From: Flavobacteriales bacterium | GTDB lineage: Bacteria > Bacteroidota > Bacteroidia > UBA10329 | Direction of reading: 5' to 3' | DNA length: 64,000 nt | NCBI GenBank assembly: GCA_020635495.1 | Contig: JACJZQ010000014.1 | Location: 1 to 64,000 of the forward strand | In this document: positions 34,700-43,072 of the stretch, one piece after another | Layout of the letters: each line of letters begins with the position of its first letter | Position numbering within the stretch: position 1 is the first letter of the stretch | Program-made: the position numbers and the translations under genes | Notes under the pieces: generated by a model | Told to the model about the DNA's origin: nothing | Database searches by the model: none | What the model saw: only the letters and a program-made list of their open reading frames with translations

Positions 34700-35977
34700 A
34701 TGATCAACCAAAAACTCACCGACCGACTGGCTGTTAGCAACAAGGCCATTTTCTCTTTCTACGCCATTCTGGCGGCATTCTCCACCTACTTCTGCATGTA
34801 TGCCTTCAGAAAACCGCTGGCAGCAACGGGCTATGACGACATCATGCTTTGGGGAATGAGCATCAAAACGGTGTTCGTTATCAGTCAGACAATCGGTTAC
34901 ACGCTATCGAAATTCTCTGGCATCAAGGTCATTTCTGAAATGAAAGGCAGCAAACGGGCACTGTCCATTCTTGTGCTGATAGGCCTAGCTGAACTGATGC
35001 TACTCGGATTTGCCGTAGTGCCCAATGCCATCAAACCCGGATTCATCTTCTTCAACGGCATGGCGCTGGGACTCATTTGGGGGTTGGTGTTCAGCTTTCT
35101 GGAAGGGCGTACCAATACCGAACTGCTTGGGGCTGGTCTGAGTGTGAGTTTTGTGGTGGCTTCCGGTTGGACCAAGTCGGCCGGGGTTTACCTATTGAGT
35201 CTGGGTGTGCCTCAATTCTGGATGCCATTTACTACCGGATTGCTGTTTGTGGTTCCATTGCTCATATCCGTGTGGTTGTTGGGGCATATTCCTCCACCCA
35301 GCGAAGCCGATGAAGCTGCGCGCACCAAACGTGCGCCTATGGATGGCAAAGCACGGATGCAGTTCTTCAAGACGTTCAGTATCGGAATTACGCTACTGGT
35401 ATTGATCTACATGATGCTCACCGCCTTCCGCGATTTCAGAGACAATTTCATGGCAGATATCATGAGCGAACATGTGGATGCCCTGTCTATCGATTTCGGT
35501 CAGATAGAAACGTATGTGGCCTTGGCCCTATTGGCCATTGTTGGTTCCATCATGTTCATCAAGAACAACCTCACCGCGCTTATTGTCAATCATGTGCTCA
35601 TCATCTTCGGCTTTCTGCTGGTGGGAGTTGCCACTTGGCTGTTCCAATCAGAGATGATATCGCCTAACATGTGGATGATATTGACAGGCGTTGGCGGATA
35701 CATGGGATATATTCCGTTTAACTGCATTCTCTTCGAACGCTTGATTGCCACCTTCCGCTACGTGAGTAACGCGGGCTTCCTTATTTATGTGGCAGATGCT
35801 TTCGGCTACACGGCCGCCATCGGCATTATGCTGTACAAAGACTCCTTTGCGTTGGATGGCTCTTGGACCTCCTTCTTTACCGATGCCAGCTGGGCCATGA
35901 TGGTGGTTGGAACGGTGCTTACCGTTGCTTCGCTGATTTACTTCGTGAATAAGAAGAAGAATTGGATTGAGACCTAG
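34700..35977 (+). CDS. DUF5690 family MFS-like membrane transporter
   Basis: 425 residues with about eleven or twelve hydrophobic helices and a charged central loop near 205-225 (PPSEADEAARTKRAP). The N-terminal ILAAFSTYFCMYAFRKPLAA resembles the first helix of the GlpT/UhpT sugar-phosphate branch of the major facilitator superfamily, where RKP is a known motif. I assign it to DUF5690; its substrate is not known. It is convergent with a putative phosphonate-oxidation operon, so an organophosphonate or organophosphate substrate is a reasonable guess. Confidence 0.75.
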   Translation: MINQKLTDRLAVSNKAIFSFYAILAAFSTYFCMYAFRKPLAATGYDDIMLWGMSIKTVFVISQTIGYTLSKFSGIKVISEMKGSKRALSILVLIGLAELMLLGFAVVPNAIKPGFIFFNGMALGLIWGLVFSFLEGRTNTELLGAGLSVSFVVASGWTKSAGVYLLSLGVPQFWMPFTTGLLFVVPLLISVWLLGHIPPPSEADEAARTKRAPMDGKARMQFFKTFSIGITLLVLIYMMLTAFRDFRDNFMADIMSEHVDALSIDFGQIETYVALALLAIVGSIMFIKNNLTALIVNHVLIIFGFLLVGVATWLFQSEMISPNMWMILTGVGGYMGYIPFNCILFERLIATFRYVSNAGFLIYVADAFGYTAAIGIMLYKDSFALDGSWTSFFTDASWAMMVVGTVLTVASLIYFVNKKKNWIET

Positions 35978-35982
35978 ACCTT

Positions 35983-36152
35983 GTCATTCCGAGTTGGCGA
36001 GGAATCTCAATCTTATCAATACGAGATGCGTGTAGTTACGTCCTTTGGCCGTGAACTCCATTAGACTGCTTTCAAGGCACACTCTCGTGGTCGGTTTGAA
36101 TGCCTGTTAGGTCTAGAAGAATCCACTTTGCGTCTTAGCGTCTTTGCGCGAA
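35983..36152. repeat. Dispersed repeat fragments between two convergent genes
   Basis: GTCATTCCGAG...GAGGAATCT (35983-36007) repeats the motif at 29196. CTTTGCGTCTTAGCGTCTTT (36126-36145) followed by GCGCGAAC is another fragment well known from intergenic DNA of this phylum; it abuts the stop codon of the PhyH gene. The sequence between (36011-36125) shows nothing I can name. Confidence 0.6.
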
Positions 36153-36950
36153 CTATATCCTATTGGTAACCGGATTACCTACGTTGAAAACCCCGCTGCC
36201 TTCATACTTCTTGTTCGGGTCGCGCTCCACATCTGGTGGAAAAACCTTGCGCTTCTCCTCATAGTATTGATCGCGATAGCTGCCTTCTGAAGCACGGTTG
36301 TACGTAATGTACAGCGCTCTTCTTGGTCTGTTGCTGGTATTGGCGTCAGACTTGTGCGGTATGTACGAATCGAAGAACACGATATCTCCGGGCTCAGTCT
36401 CCAAATACTCCCAATTGAGGGTTTCGGCAAATTCAGGGTCTACTGTTCCGTCTGGTGCAGTTGGCAACATGCCTTCCTTGTGGTTTCCGGGCGACATCTG
36501 CAAACAGCCGTTCTCAGCATTGGAGGCATCAATACTCACCATCATGGTAATGTGGTACGTCTGCCCGAATGACGTGAAAGCCGGGGCATCCTGATGCGGA
36601 AGAAATCCATTTCCACCAGGTAGTTTGAAGTTAATCTTCTCTTTGAAAAGCACTGCTGGTTCTCCCATCAATTCAGAAAGAATACCGATGATCTTATCTC
36701 CACGCAGCAGTCCGTCAAACCCTTCGTGGAACTGCAAGAAGTTCTCTACACGGCACAGTTGCCTGCCCGCAGGGTCGGTAGACGGTGTCTCGAAATACTT
36801 CATCCATTTGCCGGCAGTTTCTGGTCTTGACTCCATGTCTTCCACCCAAGCGATCAGTTCCGTTTTCTGCGCCTGCGTGAAGTGATCTTTGACAACAACA
36901 TATCCGTTGTCTTGCCAGAATTTAAGTTGAGAATCCGTTAGGTAGCTCAT
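36153..36950 (-). CDS. PhyH-family Fe(II)/2-oxoglutarate dioxygenase, PhnY-like
   Basis: 265 residues. The facial triad is His119-x-Asp121 (FLPHQDAPAF) and His199 (DSYIPHKSDAN); Arg210 or Arg211 (RPRRALYITYN) would bind 2-oxoglutarate. The end RDQYYEEKRKVFPPDVERDP is as I recall it in PhyH enzymes next to PhnZ-type genes. PhnY hydroxylates 2-aminoethylphosphonate at C1. It lies 15 nt behind the HD gene; phytanoyl-CoA or other small-molecule hydroxylation is the alternative if the context is misleading. Nothing else indicates a promoter of its own. Confidence 0.7.
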   Translation of the reverse strand: MSYLTDSQLKFWQDNGYVVVKDHFTQAQKTELIAWVEDMESRPETAGKWMKYFETPSTDPAGRQLCRVENFLQFHEGFDGLLRGDKIIGILSELMGEPAVLFKEKINFKLPGGNGFLPHQDAPAFTSFGQTYHITMMVSIDASNAENGCLQMSPGNHKEGMLPTAPDGTVDPEFAETLNWEYLETEPGDIVFFDSYIPHKSDANTSNRPRRALYITYNRASEGSYRDQYYEEKRKVFPPDVERDPNKKYEGSGVFNVGNPVTNRI

Positions 36951-36965
36951 GTAAGTGTTTTATGA

Positions 36966-37550
36966 TCAGTTAGTTATATTTCGGCTGCGAAGATGGTTCT
37001 TGGCCATCTGCTTGTATCGTTCAATATCCGGTAGCGGTCTGTTCTCTTCCTTGGCCAACTCGTCCCAAGCCCTCATTTTGATGTAATCCTTGTGATAAGG
37101 GTCTGCCTCAAACCGTTCCACCTCTTCTTCAGACATGGGTCCGCCTTGGAATGCGAGGGTCTTCAACGATGCCTCAGAAAGCTTCTTGTGATAGCCCGGT
37201 TTGGCAACACACAGATAGCGTTTGGCCTCCACGTGGTTCTCCACAATGCTGGCAATGCGTTCAGAGAATCCTCTTTCGCGCAGGTAGTCTGCCCCAACCT
37301 TATCATGGTTCATGTGGCCCAAACCGCCCATATCGTCTTCTGCACCATACTCCGTACAGAAATGGCCTATATCGTGAAACAGGGCGCCAAGCACCAATTC
37401 ATCGTCATTGCCTTGGGCCTCTGCGCGTTCTGCGGCCTGGCACATGTGCTCCAGCTGCGTAACCTTCTCCCCTATGTAATCGGCTTCGCCACTCTTGGCG
37501 ATCATGTCAAACAGGTCATCGACCGTTTTATTTATCTGCTCTTCCGTCAT
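36966..37550 (-). CDS. HD-domain mixed-valent di-iron oxygenase, PhnZ-like
   Basis: 194 residues. The residues expected of PhnZ are present: Tyr25 and Glu28 in DYIGE (Tyr24/Glu27 of PhnZ), His35, His59-Asp60 and His63 (LFHDIGHF), His79 or His82 (GHMNHDKVGA), His106 with Lys110 (ENHVEAKRYL) and Asp163. PhnZ oxidatively cleaves the C-P bond of 2-amino-1-hydroxyethylphosphonate to glycine and phosphate. This is a better fit than an ordinary HD phosphohydrolase because of the DYIGE loop and the KRYLCVAKPGYHKKLSEAS segment. It is 6 nt after the ureidoglycolate-lyase-like gene. Confidence 0.75.
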   Translation of the reverse strand: MTEEQINKTVDDLFDMIAKSGEADYIGEKVTQLEHMCQAAERAEAQGNDDELVLGALFHDIGHFCTEYGAEDDMGGLGHMNHDKVGADYLRERGFSERIASIVENHVEAKRYLCVAKPGYHKKLSEASLKTLAFQGGPMSEEEVERFEADPYHKDYIKMRAWDELAKEENRPLPDIERYKQMAKNHLRSRNITN

Positions 37551-37556
37551 CTGTTT

Positions 37557-38231
37557 TTACTGTTTGAAGGTCAACGGCACTTTGACGTAAACTCCGAACT
37601 CTTCCACAAAATTGCAGGCCACACACGCATGCACGGCACCTTGCTTATCCTCAAACACTTGCGCTTCTCCCACCGGAAACAAAGGCTGATGCCAAACACC
37701 CGCGTTGATGTGCACCCCTTTAGTGCCATCGAAGTAATACGCCTTAAAGTCTTCCAACTCAATATCGTCTCCCGGTGCTGCCAATAATGCCACATAAGGT
37801 TTGCCATCGGTTGGAAAGAATATCTGTCCACCATCTGGGTGATAGTTGGCTTCGAACGTGTAAAGGAAATCGGTCTGCCCCCGTTCTTTATCCAAGCTGG
37901 CCAAAGATGGGTCGCAAGACCAGCCGGTGATGTACCTGCCATCAACCGCATGGTTATGTGTCTGCAGCATTTGGCCGTTCCATTTCATCTCGAAATCACC
38001 TTCGGTAACACCGCCTCCCAATCCCGTACCTGCCAACACAGGTCTATGACCTTGTTGCGGCCACTGCACGATCTCCACTTCAGCAGTTGCGAAATCATCC
38101 ACCAAATGACCCAGATTCCTCAAAGAATCATTTGTTGCAAGGGTAAGTTCTGCTTCATAGACCCCTACTTCTGTCAGCGAACGCGGTATGAATTCTTGAG
38201 TGCCCTGGATAGTATCGGTGTCTTGTGCCAT
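37557..38231 (-). CDS. Ureidoglycolate lyase (AllA)-like cupin protein
   Basis: 224 residues, no signal peptide. The C-terminal part GVHINAGVWHQPLFPVGE is like the AllA active-site strand (G-x-WH-x-P), and PHDGGQIFFPTDG-like text (HPDGGQIFFPTDGKPYVALL) is like its second motif. AllA releases glyoxylate and urea from ureidoglycolate. No allantoin-degradation gene is in the window, and it leads a cluster with PhnY/PhnZ-like genes, so its real substrate may differ. The N-terminal 60 residues lack a match I can name. It is the first gene of the minus-strand trio. Confidence 0.65.
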   Translation of the reverse strand: MAQDTDTIQGTQEFIPRSLTEVGVYEAELTLATNDSLRNLGHLVDDFATAEVEIVQWPQQGHRPVLAGTGLGGGVTEGDFEMKWNGQMLQTHNHAVDGRYITGWSCDPSLASLDKERGQTDFLYTFEANYHPDGGQIFFPTDGKPYVALLAAPGDDIELEDFKAYYFDGTKGVHINAGVWHQPLFPVGEAQVFEDKQGAVHACVACNFVEEFGVYVKVPLTFKQ

Positions 38232-38469
38232 AGGATTGAATTCTACCGCAAAGAAACTAATTCAAGACGCCTAAAAATGGATTTCAGTCAGTTTAACAAA
38301 ATGGAAACATGGAACTTGCATGAACCAAAAAATGCCCAACCGAATTTGTCGATTGAGCACATGCTTGCTTTGAATCTTCTGACTTACATGAAGAATCCAC
38401 TCAGCTTGCGAACAACTTCATTGAGGATTCTGGCTGAGACGTAAAGAACGAGTAGGCTTAGCATGGCAA

Positions 38470-38760
38470 TTACTTTGTTTCGTTACCGAAATAAACGATC
38501 TCGGTTTCTTCTTTCAGGTGCTTCTGGTTTTTGGCATTCAACTCTTTATCGGTGAACACCAAAGATTCTATCAGGGCAATTTTATCAAACACCATGTCGA
38601 TGCTGATCTCTTCATCCAAATCAGCCTCAACAATGGCATTGTAGTTCTTCTCGTCAGTTACCATGTTGGTAGCCGTAAGAGACGCGGACGTGTTCAGTTT
38701 CTGAGCAAAGCCAGCCGCTGAAAAAACAATACAACCAATGAAAATGATGAATGATTTCAT
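38470..38760 (-). CDS. Small exported protein, unknown
   Basis: 96 residues with a signal peptide (about 1-19, ending AAGFAQ). The mature part is acidic (NAIVEADLDEEISIDMVFDK) and has no Cys, TPR or known motif. It is not obviously linked to its neighbours. The clean signal peptide supports it being a gene. Confidence 0.55.
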   Translation of the reverse strand: MKSFIIFIGCIVFSAAGFAQKLNTSASLTATNMVTDEKNYNAIVEADLDEEISIDMVFDKIALIESLVFTDKELNAKNQKHLKEETEIVYFGNETK

Positions 38761-38856
38761 GACGTTTCCCGTTTGTAGAATGGGTTACGCCTGCTGTTCT
38801 ACTTGGTTAGGATTTATCGGTAAACGGCACGGAATTCTGGATGAGTGACATCCACC

Positions 38857-39429
38857 TCACCCCATCAAATTGAGCATCCAATCCTTGGCATAGATGGTCA
38901 GCAGATAATTGAGCGTGAGGTTCACGGGCATGGCTATCATAGAGCCCAAAATGAACTCCTTAGAACGGATGGATGAGAACGCCAACGCATAGTTAACGGG
39001 TGGTGAGATGAAGAGTATCAACCGCAGAATTATGGTTGTGCTCAGTGGTTTCTCGGTCAGTCTGTCTGAATACTTCTTTACCAACGGGTGTTTTATCTCT
39101 TTCAGTACCTCTCCTGCCACACATCTGGTAAAGTAAAAATGCGCCATCATGGCCAAGAGTGTGCTTGCATAACCGATGAAAAAGCCTCCAATGCCATCGT
39201 ACACCAGAAACAGTACAAAGAGGAATATCATTCCCGGAATGTTCATCAAGGTACCGATGATGTACACCACTCCGAAAATGACAATACCGAACATTCCGGT
39301 ATTCTTAATGGTATTGGTAAGATAATCGAGACCGAAGTATCTGCTAAAGCCAGAATGCCGGCCAACATACATCAGTATCAATGATACAGTAAGCAGCACA
39401 ATGAGTCTTATTAGGCTCTTTTTAGACAA
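38857..39429 (-). CDS. VTT-domain (TVP38/TMEM64-like) membrane protein
   Basis: 190 residues with about five hydrophobic segments. The VTT/DedA hallmark is the pair GTLMNIPGMIFLF and the later RLILFISPPVNYALAFSSI. Such proteins are integral inner membrane proteins; relatives act as phospholipid scramblases or transporters, but the role here is unknown. The start is TTG at 39427-39429 (the next Met is residue 20, inside the first helix). Confidence 0.75.
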   Translation of the reverse strand: MSKKSLIRLIVLLTVSLILMYVGRHSGFSRYFGLDYLTNTIKNTGMFGIVIFGVVYIIGTLMNIPGMIFLFVLFLVYDGIGGFFIGYASTLLAMMAHFYFTRCVAGEVLKEIKHPLVKKYSDRLTEKPLSTTIILRLILFISPPVNYALAFSSIRSKEFILGSMIAMPVNLTLNYLLTIYAKDWMLNLMG

Positions 39430-39496
39430 TTACTCGGTAGGTAGGTTGACGTAACAAGCTACGATTTTTTATCTCGGTAGCGATAGCCATTAATGG

Positions 39497-40321
39497 TCAT
39501 ATTTTAACAGTCCGAGCAATTTTCTGGCATTCGTCCCAATCATTAGCATACAATTCTCTAACGCGCGACAGCGCTGCTGGGTCAATCAGAGGTTCATTCC
39601 CGAACAGGGTTGTTGGAAGCAAACCCGCCAGAAACAGGAACGAATATCTGAATCCGCCCATTCCCAATTTCCAAAAGAAGTTGAGGAAATTGTTCTGGAA
39701 CATGCGCCTCTTCCGCATATCCATCTTTCCCGAAAGCCACCTCATTGCCTTCAGTTGTTTCTCGGTGTATGAAGCATGCTTTTTGGTGGTATCAACAGCG
39801 CTGAGCTCGATGGTGGCGCCAATACGCGCTGCAAGCCCGTTGATGAAACCGAGCGTGTCCTTCTGCATGTCTTCATAGATCAGTACAATGGGCTTTTGCG
39901 TGAAGTGCTGCTCCAGGATATTTATCTGCCTTACGTACTCCAAGTCCTGCTTTCTGAATCGGCCGTTGTCCCTCTCCAAGTTGAAGAAATCGGAAAAGCT
40001 ACCCGCAAAGCCATTCTTTACAAACCGTCTGTACTGCGATGCGATGTAGCTATCATGCCTTCTGAAAACGATTATCGGAACCGCATTGAGGAAATGGTGT
40101 GAGAATGCTTTTACCTCATTCTCCAATTGCTGGTCGAATTCTCTGGATACGAGATACGATGAATGGTTGGATGCTTTGATGATGTTGACCGCATTCGGAT
40201 ACCGCGTACGCTGAATGTAATAGAGGCCTTTCAGCTTCGGGAATACCCGATACTGCAGAAATGTGGTGCCCGTTTTTCCGGTTCCCACATGGAAATAGAT
40301 GTTCTTGCTCCCCTGCTCCAC
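39497..40321 (-). CDS. Sulfotransferase-like protein
   Basis: 274 residues from a GTG start at 40319-40321, 1 nt after the stop of the acyltransferase gene. The P-loop-like PAPS 5'-phosphosulfate motif HVGTGKTGTTFLQ lies at residues 11-23, and FRRHDSYIASQYRRFVKNG is the 3'-phosphate-binding region of sulfotransferases. A longer ATG frame to 40489 runs through the end of the upstream acyltransferase and is rejected. It probably sulfates a glycan or lipid; the acceptor is unknown. Confidence 0.7.
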   Translation of the reverse strand: MEQGSKNIYFHVGTGKTGTTFLQYRVFPKLKGLYYIQRTRYPNAVNIIKASNHSSYLVSREFDQQLENEVKAFSHHFLNAVPIIVFRRHDSYIASQYRRFVKNGFAGSFSDFFNLERDNGRFRKQDLEYVRQINILEQHFTQKPIVLIYEDMQKDTLGFINGLAARIGATIELSAVDTTKKHASYTEKQLKAMRWLSGKMDMRKRRMFQNNFLNFFWKLGMGGFRYSFLFLAGLLPTTLFGNEPLIDPAALSRVRELYANDWDECQKIARTVKI

Positions 40322-40322
40322 G

Positions 40323-41192
40323 CTATTTGTTTCTGGTGTGTTTCCACCGTTTGTGCGTCCACAACCATGTCTCGGGTTGCACTTGTATATCCTTCTCCAA
40401 TCTTTGGAAAAACAGCTTGACGATCTCTTCGGGCTCCAAGTTCTTCGGTTCTGAAGCCAACTCTTCCAGGTGAATGGAATAGTACCCACGTTTTACCCGT
40501 TTGATGCCGGCATAAATGACAGACTGGTTCAGCTTCTTGGCAATCTTGGCACCACCCAGAAAAACCTTTGTTTCCTGATTCAGGAACTGGATGCGCAATG
40601 CGTTCTTGTCTGGTGCGCTTTGGTCTGCCAGAAAAGATGTTGCCGTTACCTTATCCTTGTTCTCCAGCATCCCACGCAGTGTGCTTTTCATACGGTAAAG
40701 TCCATTGCCAAAGCGTGTTCTCAGTTTTTGCGTCAACCTATCTGCCGAAGCTGATTTCTGAGGTTTGTAAACCGCATACATATTATGTAATGGCTCCAAT
40801 GCAAATCGCAATCCGCCCCACTCCCAATTGCCCCAGTGACCCATCATTACGATCACACTCTGGTTATGATCAAAATGTTTTTTGAATGGAGATGTGTCTT
40901 CAAATACCAACCGTTGCCGCAATTCAGATTCTGAGATAGTGAAGGCTTTCAGCGATTCAACTATCAGGTCGCAGAAATAACGATAGAAACGCTTTTCCAG
41001 ATCAGCCAGTTCACTTGTTGATCTTTCAGGAAATGAGTGCTTGAGATTATCCCTCACCACCTCTACCCGATACTTCAACATTCGATAAAGAATGAGATGC
41101 AGCAAGTCGGAAAGCAGGTACAAGACGCCAAGCGGCAATACCGATATCGGATAGATGAAAATGAGAGACGCGAGGTATAAAAAGCGCTGCAT
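40323..41192 (-). CDS. Lipid A / lysophospholipid acyltransferase (LpxL/HtrB family)
   Basis: 289 residues from the ATG at 41192. One N-terminal membrane helix (about 4-30) anchors it to the inner membrane. The HX4E acyltransferase motif is HWGNWE in MMGHWGNWEWGG; the DQSAPDKNALRIQFL segment is the usual second block. It transfers secondary acyl chains to lipid A or related lipids. A longer frame to 41408 would overlap the divergent acyl-CoA dehydrogenase gene and is rejected. It is followed at once by the sulfotransferase-like gene. Confidence 0.85.
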   Translation of the reverse strand: MQRFLYLASLIFIYPISVLPLGVLYLLSDLLHLILYRMLKYRVEVVRDNLKHSFPERSTSELADLEKRFYRYFCDLIVESLKAFTISESELRQRLVFEDTSPFKKHFDHNQSVIVMMGHWGNWEWGGLRFALEPLHNMYAVYKPQKSASADRLTQKLRTRFGNGLYRMKSTLRGMLENKDKVTATSFLADQSAPDKNALRIQFLNQETKVFLGGAKIAKKLNQSVIYAGIKRVKRGYYSIHLEELASEPKNLEPEEIVKLFFQRLEKDIQVQPETWLWTHKRWKHTRNK

Positions 41193-41272
41193 TGTCCTGC
41201 AAAGGTGCTTAAATCCTTGGTTGTGAATACACCAATTCTGATAGCTTTGCCAACCCCATAAAAATCTATAGA

Positions 41273-43072
41273 ATGGCACAGAAGTATATGAGCATGCGCA
41301 ATTTGCGCTTCCAACTACACGAAGTTTTGAATGTAGAATCCTTGACTCAGCATCCGAGATATGCAGACCACAGCAAGGAGATGTTTGACATGATGCTGGA
41401 CACTGCAAAGCAGTTGTCTGATAACCTGTTTTTCCCGATCTACGAAGAGATGGACCAGAAGAAACCTACCATGGGAGATGGTGTGGTTCATGTTCATCCG
41501 AAGATCAAGGATGTGATGAAGGAAACCGGAGAAGGTGGTTGGATAGTGGCTCAGGAAGATTACGAGCACGGAGGCCAACAGATGCCACGCACAGTTTACA
41601 GCGGAGCCAACTTCATTTTCCACGCTGCCAATACGTCTGCCGCTTCCTTTTTTGGACTGACAATGGGTTCTGCTGAGTTGATCTCATCATTCGGCAGCAA
41701 GGAACTTCAGGAAACCTACATGACCAAAATGTTCTCAGGTGAATGGCAAGGAACAATGGCGCTTACAGAGCCGCATGCGGGTAGTTCTTTGGGAGATATT
41801 TACACTTCTGCAACCGATGCTGGCGATGGTTCTTACCGCATCAAAGGCCAGAAGATCTTCATTTCTGCCGGAGACCACGATGGGGTTGAAAATGTGGTGC
41901 ATCTTATGTTGGCCAAAATAGACGGAGCGCCTGCTGGAAGTAAAGGCATCTCTCTTTTTGTGGTTCCGAAACACAGAGTTGAGAATGGTGGTTTGGTGCC
42001 TAACGATGTCTTCACAGCAGGATTTGAAGATAAAATGGGAATGAAAGGTTGCCCTGTTATGCACTTGGTGATGGGAGACAACAGCGATTGCCACGGTTAT
42101 TTGGTGGGTGAACCGAATAACGGTCTTCGCTATATGTTCCAGATGATGAATGGCGCAAGGATCAGTGTGGGTCTCATGTCCTGCGGACTTTCTTCAGCGG
42201 CTTACTATGCTTCTTTGGAGTATGCCAATGAGCGTCCGCAAGGAAGAACACATTCGAACCGCGACCTGGAATCTCCGATGGAAATGATCATCAACTACGC
42301 GGATGTGAAACGTATGTTGTTGTTCCAGAAATCGGTGATGGAAGGCGGGCTTTCCCTAGTGCTTCAATGTGCCTATTATGCAGATATGGTTCTAGTAACT
42401 GAAGGCGCTGAGAAAGAGAAATATCAGATGTTGCTTGATCTGCTCACCCCAATGGCCAAAGCATATCCGTCTGAGATGAGTGTTCAGAGCACGAGCCAAG
42501 GCATGCAGGTGCTAGGTGGTGCAGGTTTCTGCAGCGATTTCCCACTTCAGCAGTATTACCGCGATACACGTATCAATCCTATTTATGAAGGAACAACCGG
42601 TATTCAGGCCATGGACCTTCTGGGTAGAAAAGTTACCATGAAAATGGGCGCTGCCGTTATGGCTTTTGGTGCCGAATTGCAAGAGACCATCAAAGCTGGA
42701 ATGGCTGTCGAGTCATTGAAAGAACGTGCGGAAAAGCTGGCTGCCTCTGCCACCAAATTCCAAGAAGTAACCATGAAATTGATGGGATTGGCGCAAAGCG
42801 AAAAACCAGAGGTGTTCTTGGCAGATGCTACACTTTATCTAGAGAATGCTGGAATTCTGGCGGTTGCCTGGCAATGGCTGAAACAAGCGTTGGTGGTTGA
42901 AGCTAAATTGGCTGAGAATCCGAGTGGAGAAGAATTGAAGTTCTATAAAGGAAAGCAGGCGGCCTTTGAGTACTTCTATGAATACGAGTTGCCAAAGTCA
43001 ATAGGACTTACCAAACGACTTATGAGCGATTACAGACTAACGCTGGAACTCGAAACAGAATACATCAACTGA
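41273..43072 (+). CDS. Acyl-CoA dehydrogenase, large (about 600 residues) family
   Basis: 599 residues, the length of the DmdC/long ACAD branch with an extra C-terminal domain (about 470-590). FAD and substrate motifs: TEPHAGSSLGDI (FAD), KIFISAGDHD and YEGTTGIQAMDLLGRK, in which Glu439 is the likely catalytic base. The family oxidises medium or branched acyl-CoA or methylmercaptopropionyl-CoA; the exact substrate is not decided. The next gene, a dienoyl-CoA isomerase, overlaps by 1 nt, so this is a beta-oxidation operon. Confidence 0.88.
   Translation: MAQKYMSMRNLRFQLHEVLNVESLTQHPRYADHSKEMFDMMLDTAKQLSDNLFFPIYEEMDQKKPTMGDGVVHVHPKIKDVMKETGEGGWIVAQEDYEHGGQQMPRTVYSGANFIFHAANTSAASFFGLTMGSAELISSFGSKELQETYMTKMFSGEWQGTMALTEPHAGSSLGDIYTSATDAGDGSYRIKGQKIFISAGDHDGVENVVHLMLAKIDGAPAGSKGISLFVVPKHRVENGGLVPNDVFTAGFEDKMGMKGCPVMHLVMGDNSDCHGYLVGEPNNGLRYMFQMMNGARISVGLMSCGLSSAAYYASLEYANERPQGRTHSNRDLESPMEMIINYADVKRMLLFQKSVMEGGLSLVLQCAYYADMVLVTEGAEKEKYQMLLDLLTPMAKAYPSEMSVQSTSQGMQVLGGAGFCSDFPLQQYYRDTRINPIYEGTTGIQAMDLLGRKVTMKMGAAVMAFGAELQETIKAGMAVESLKERAEKLAASATKFQEVTMKLMGLAQSEKPEVFLADATLYLENAGILAVAWQWLKQALVVEAKLAENPSGEELKFYKGKQAAFEYFYEYELPKSIGLTKRLMSDYRLTLELETEYIN

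Noticed and set aside
38277..38444. 55-residue plus-strand frame upstream of the AllA-like gene
   Set aside because: No signal, motif or promoter; it lies in a short gap and is too small to support.
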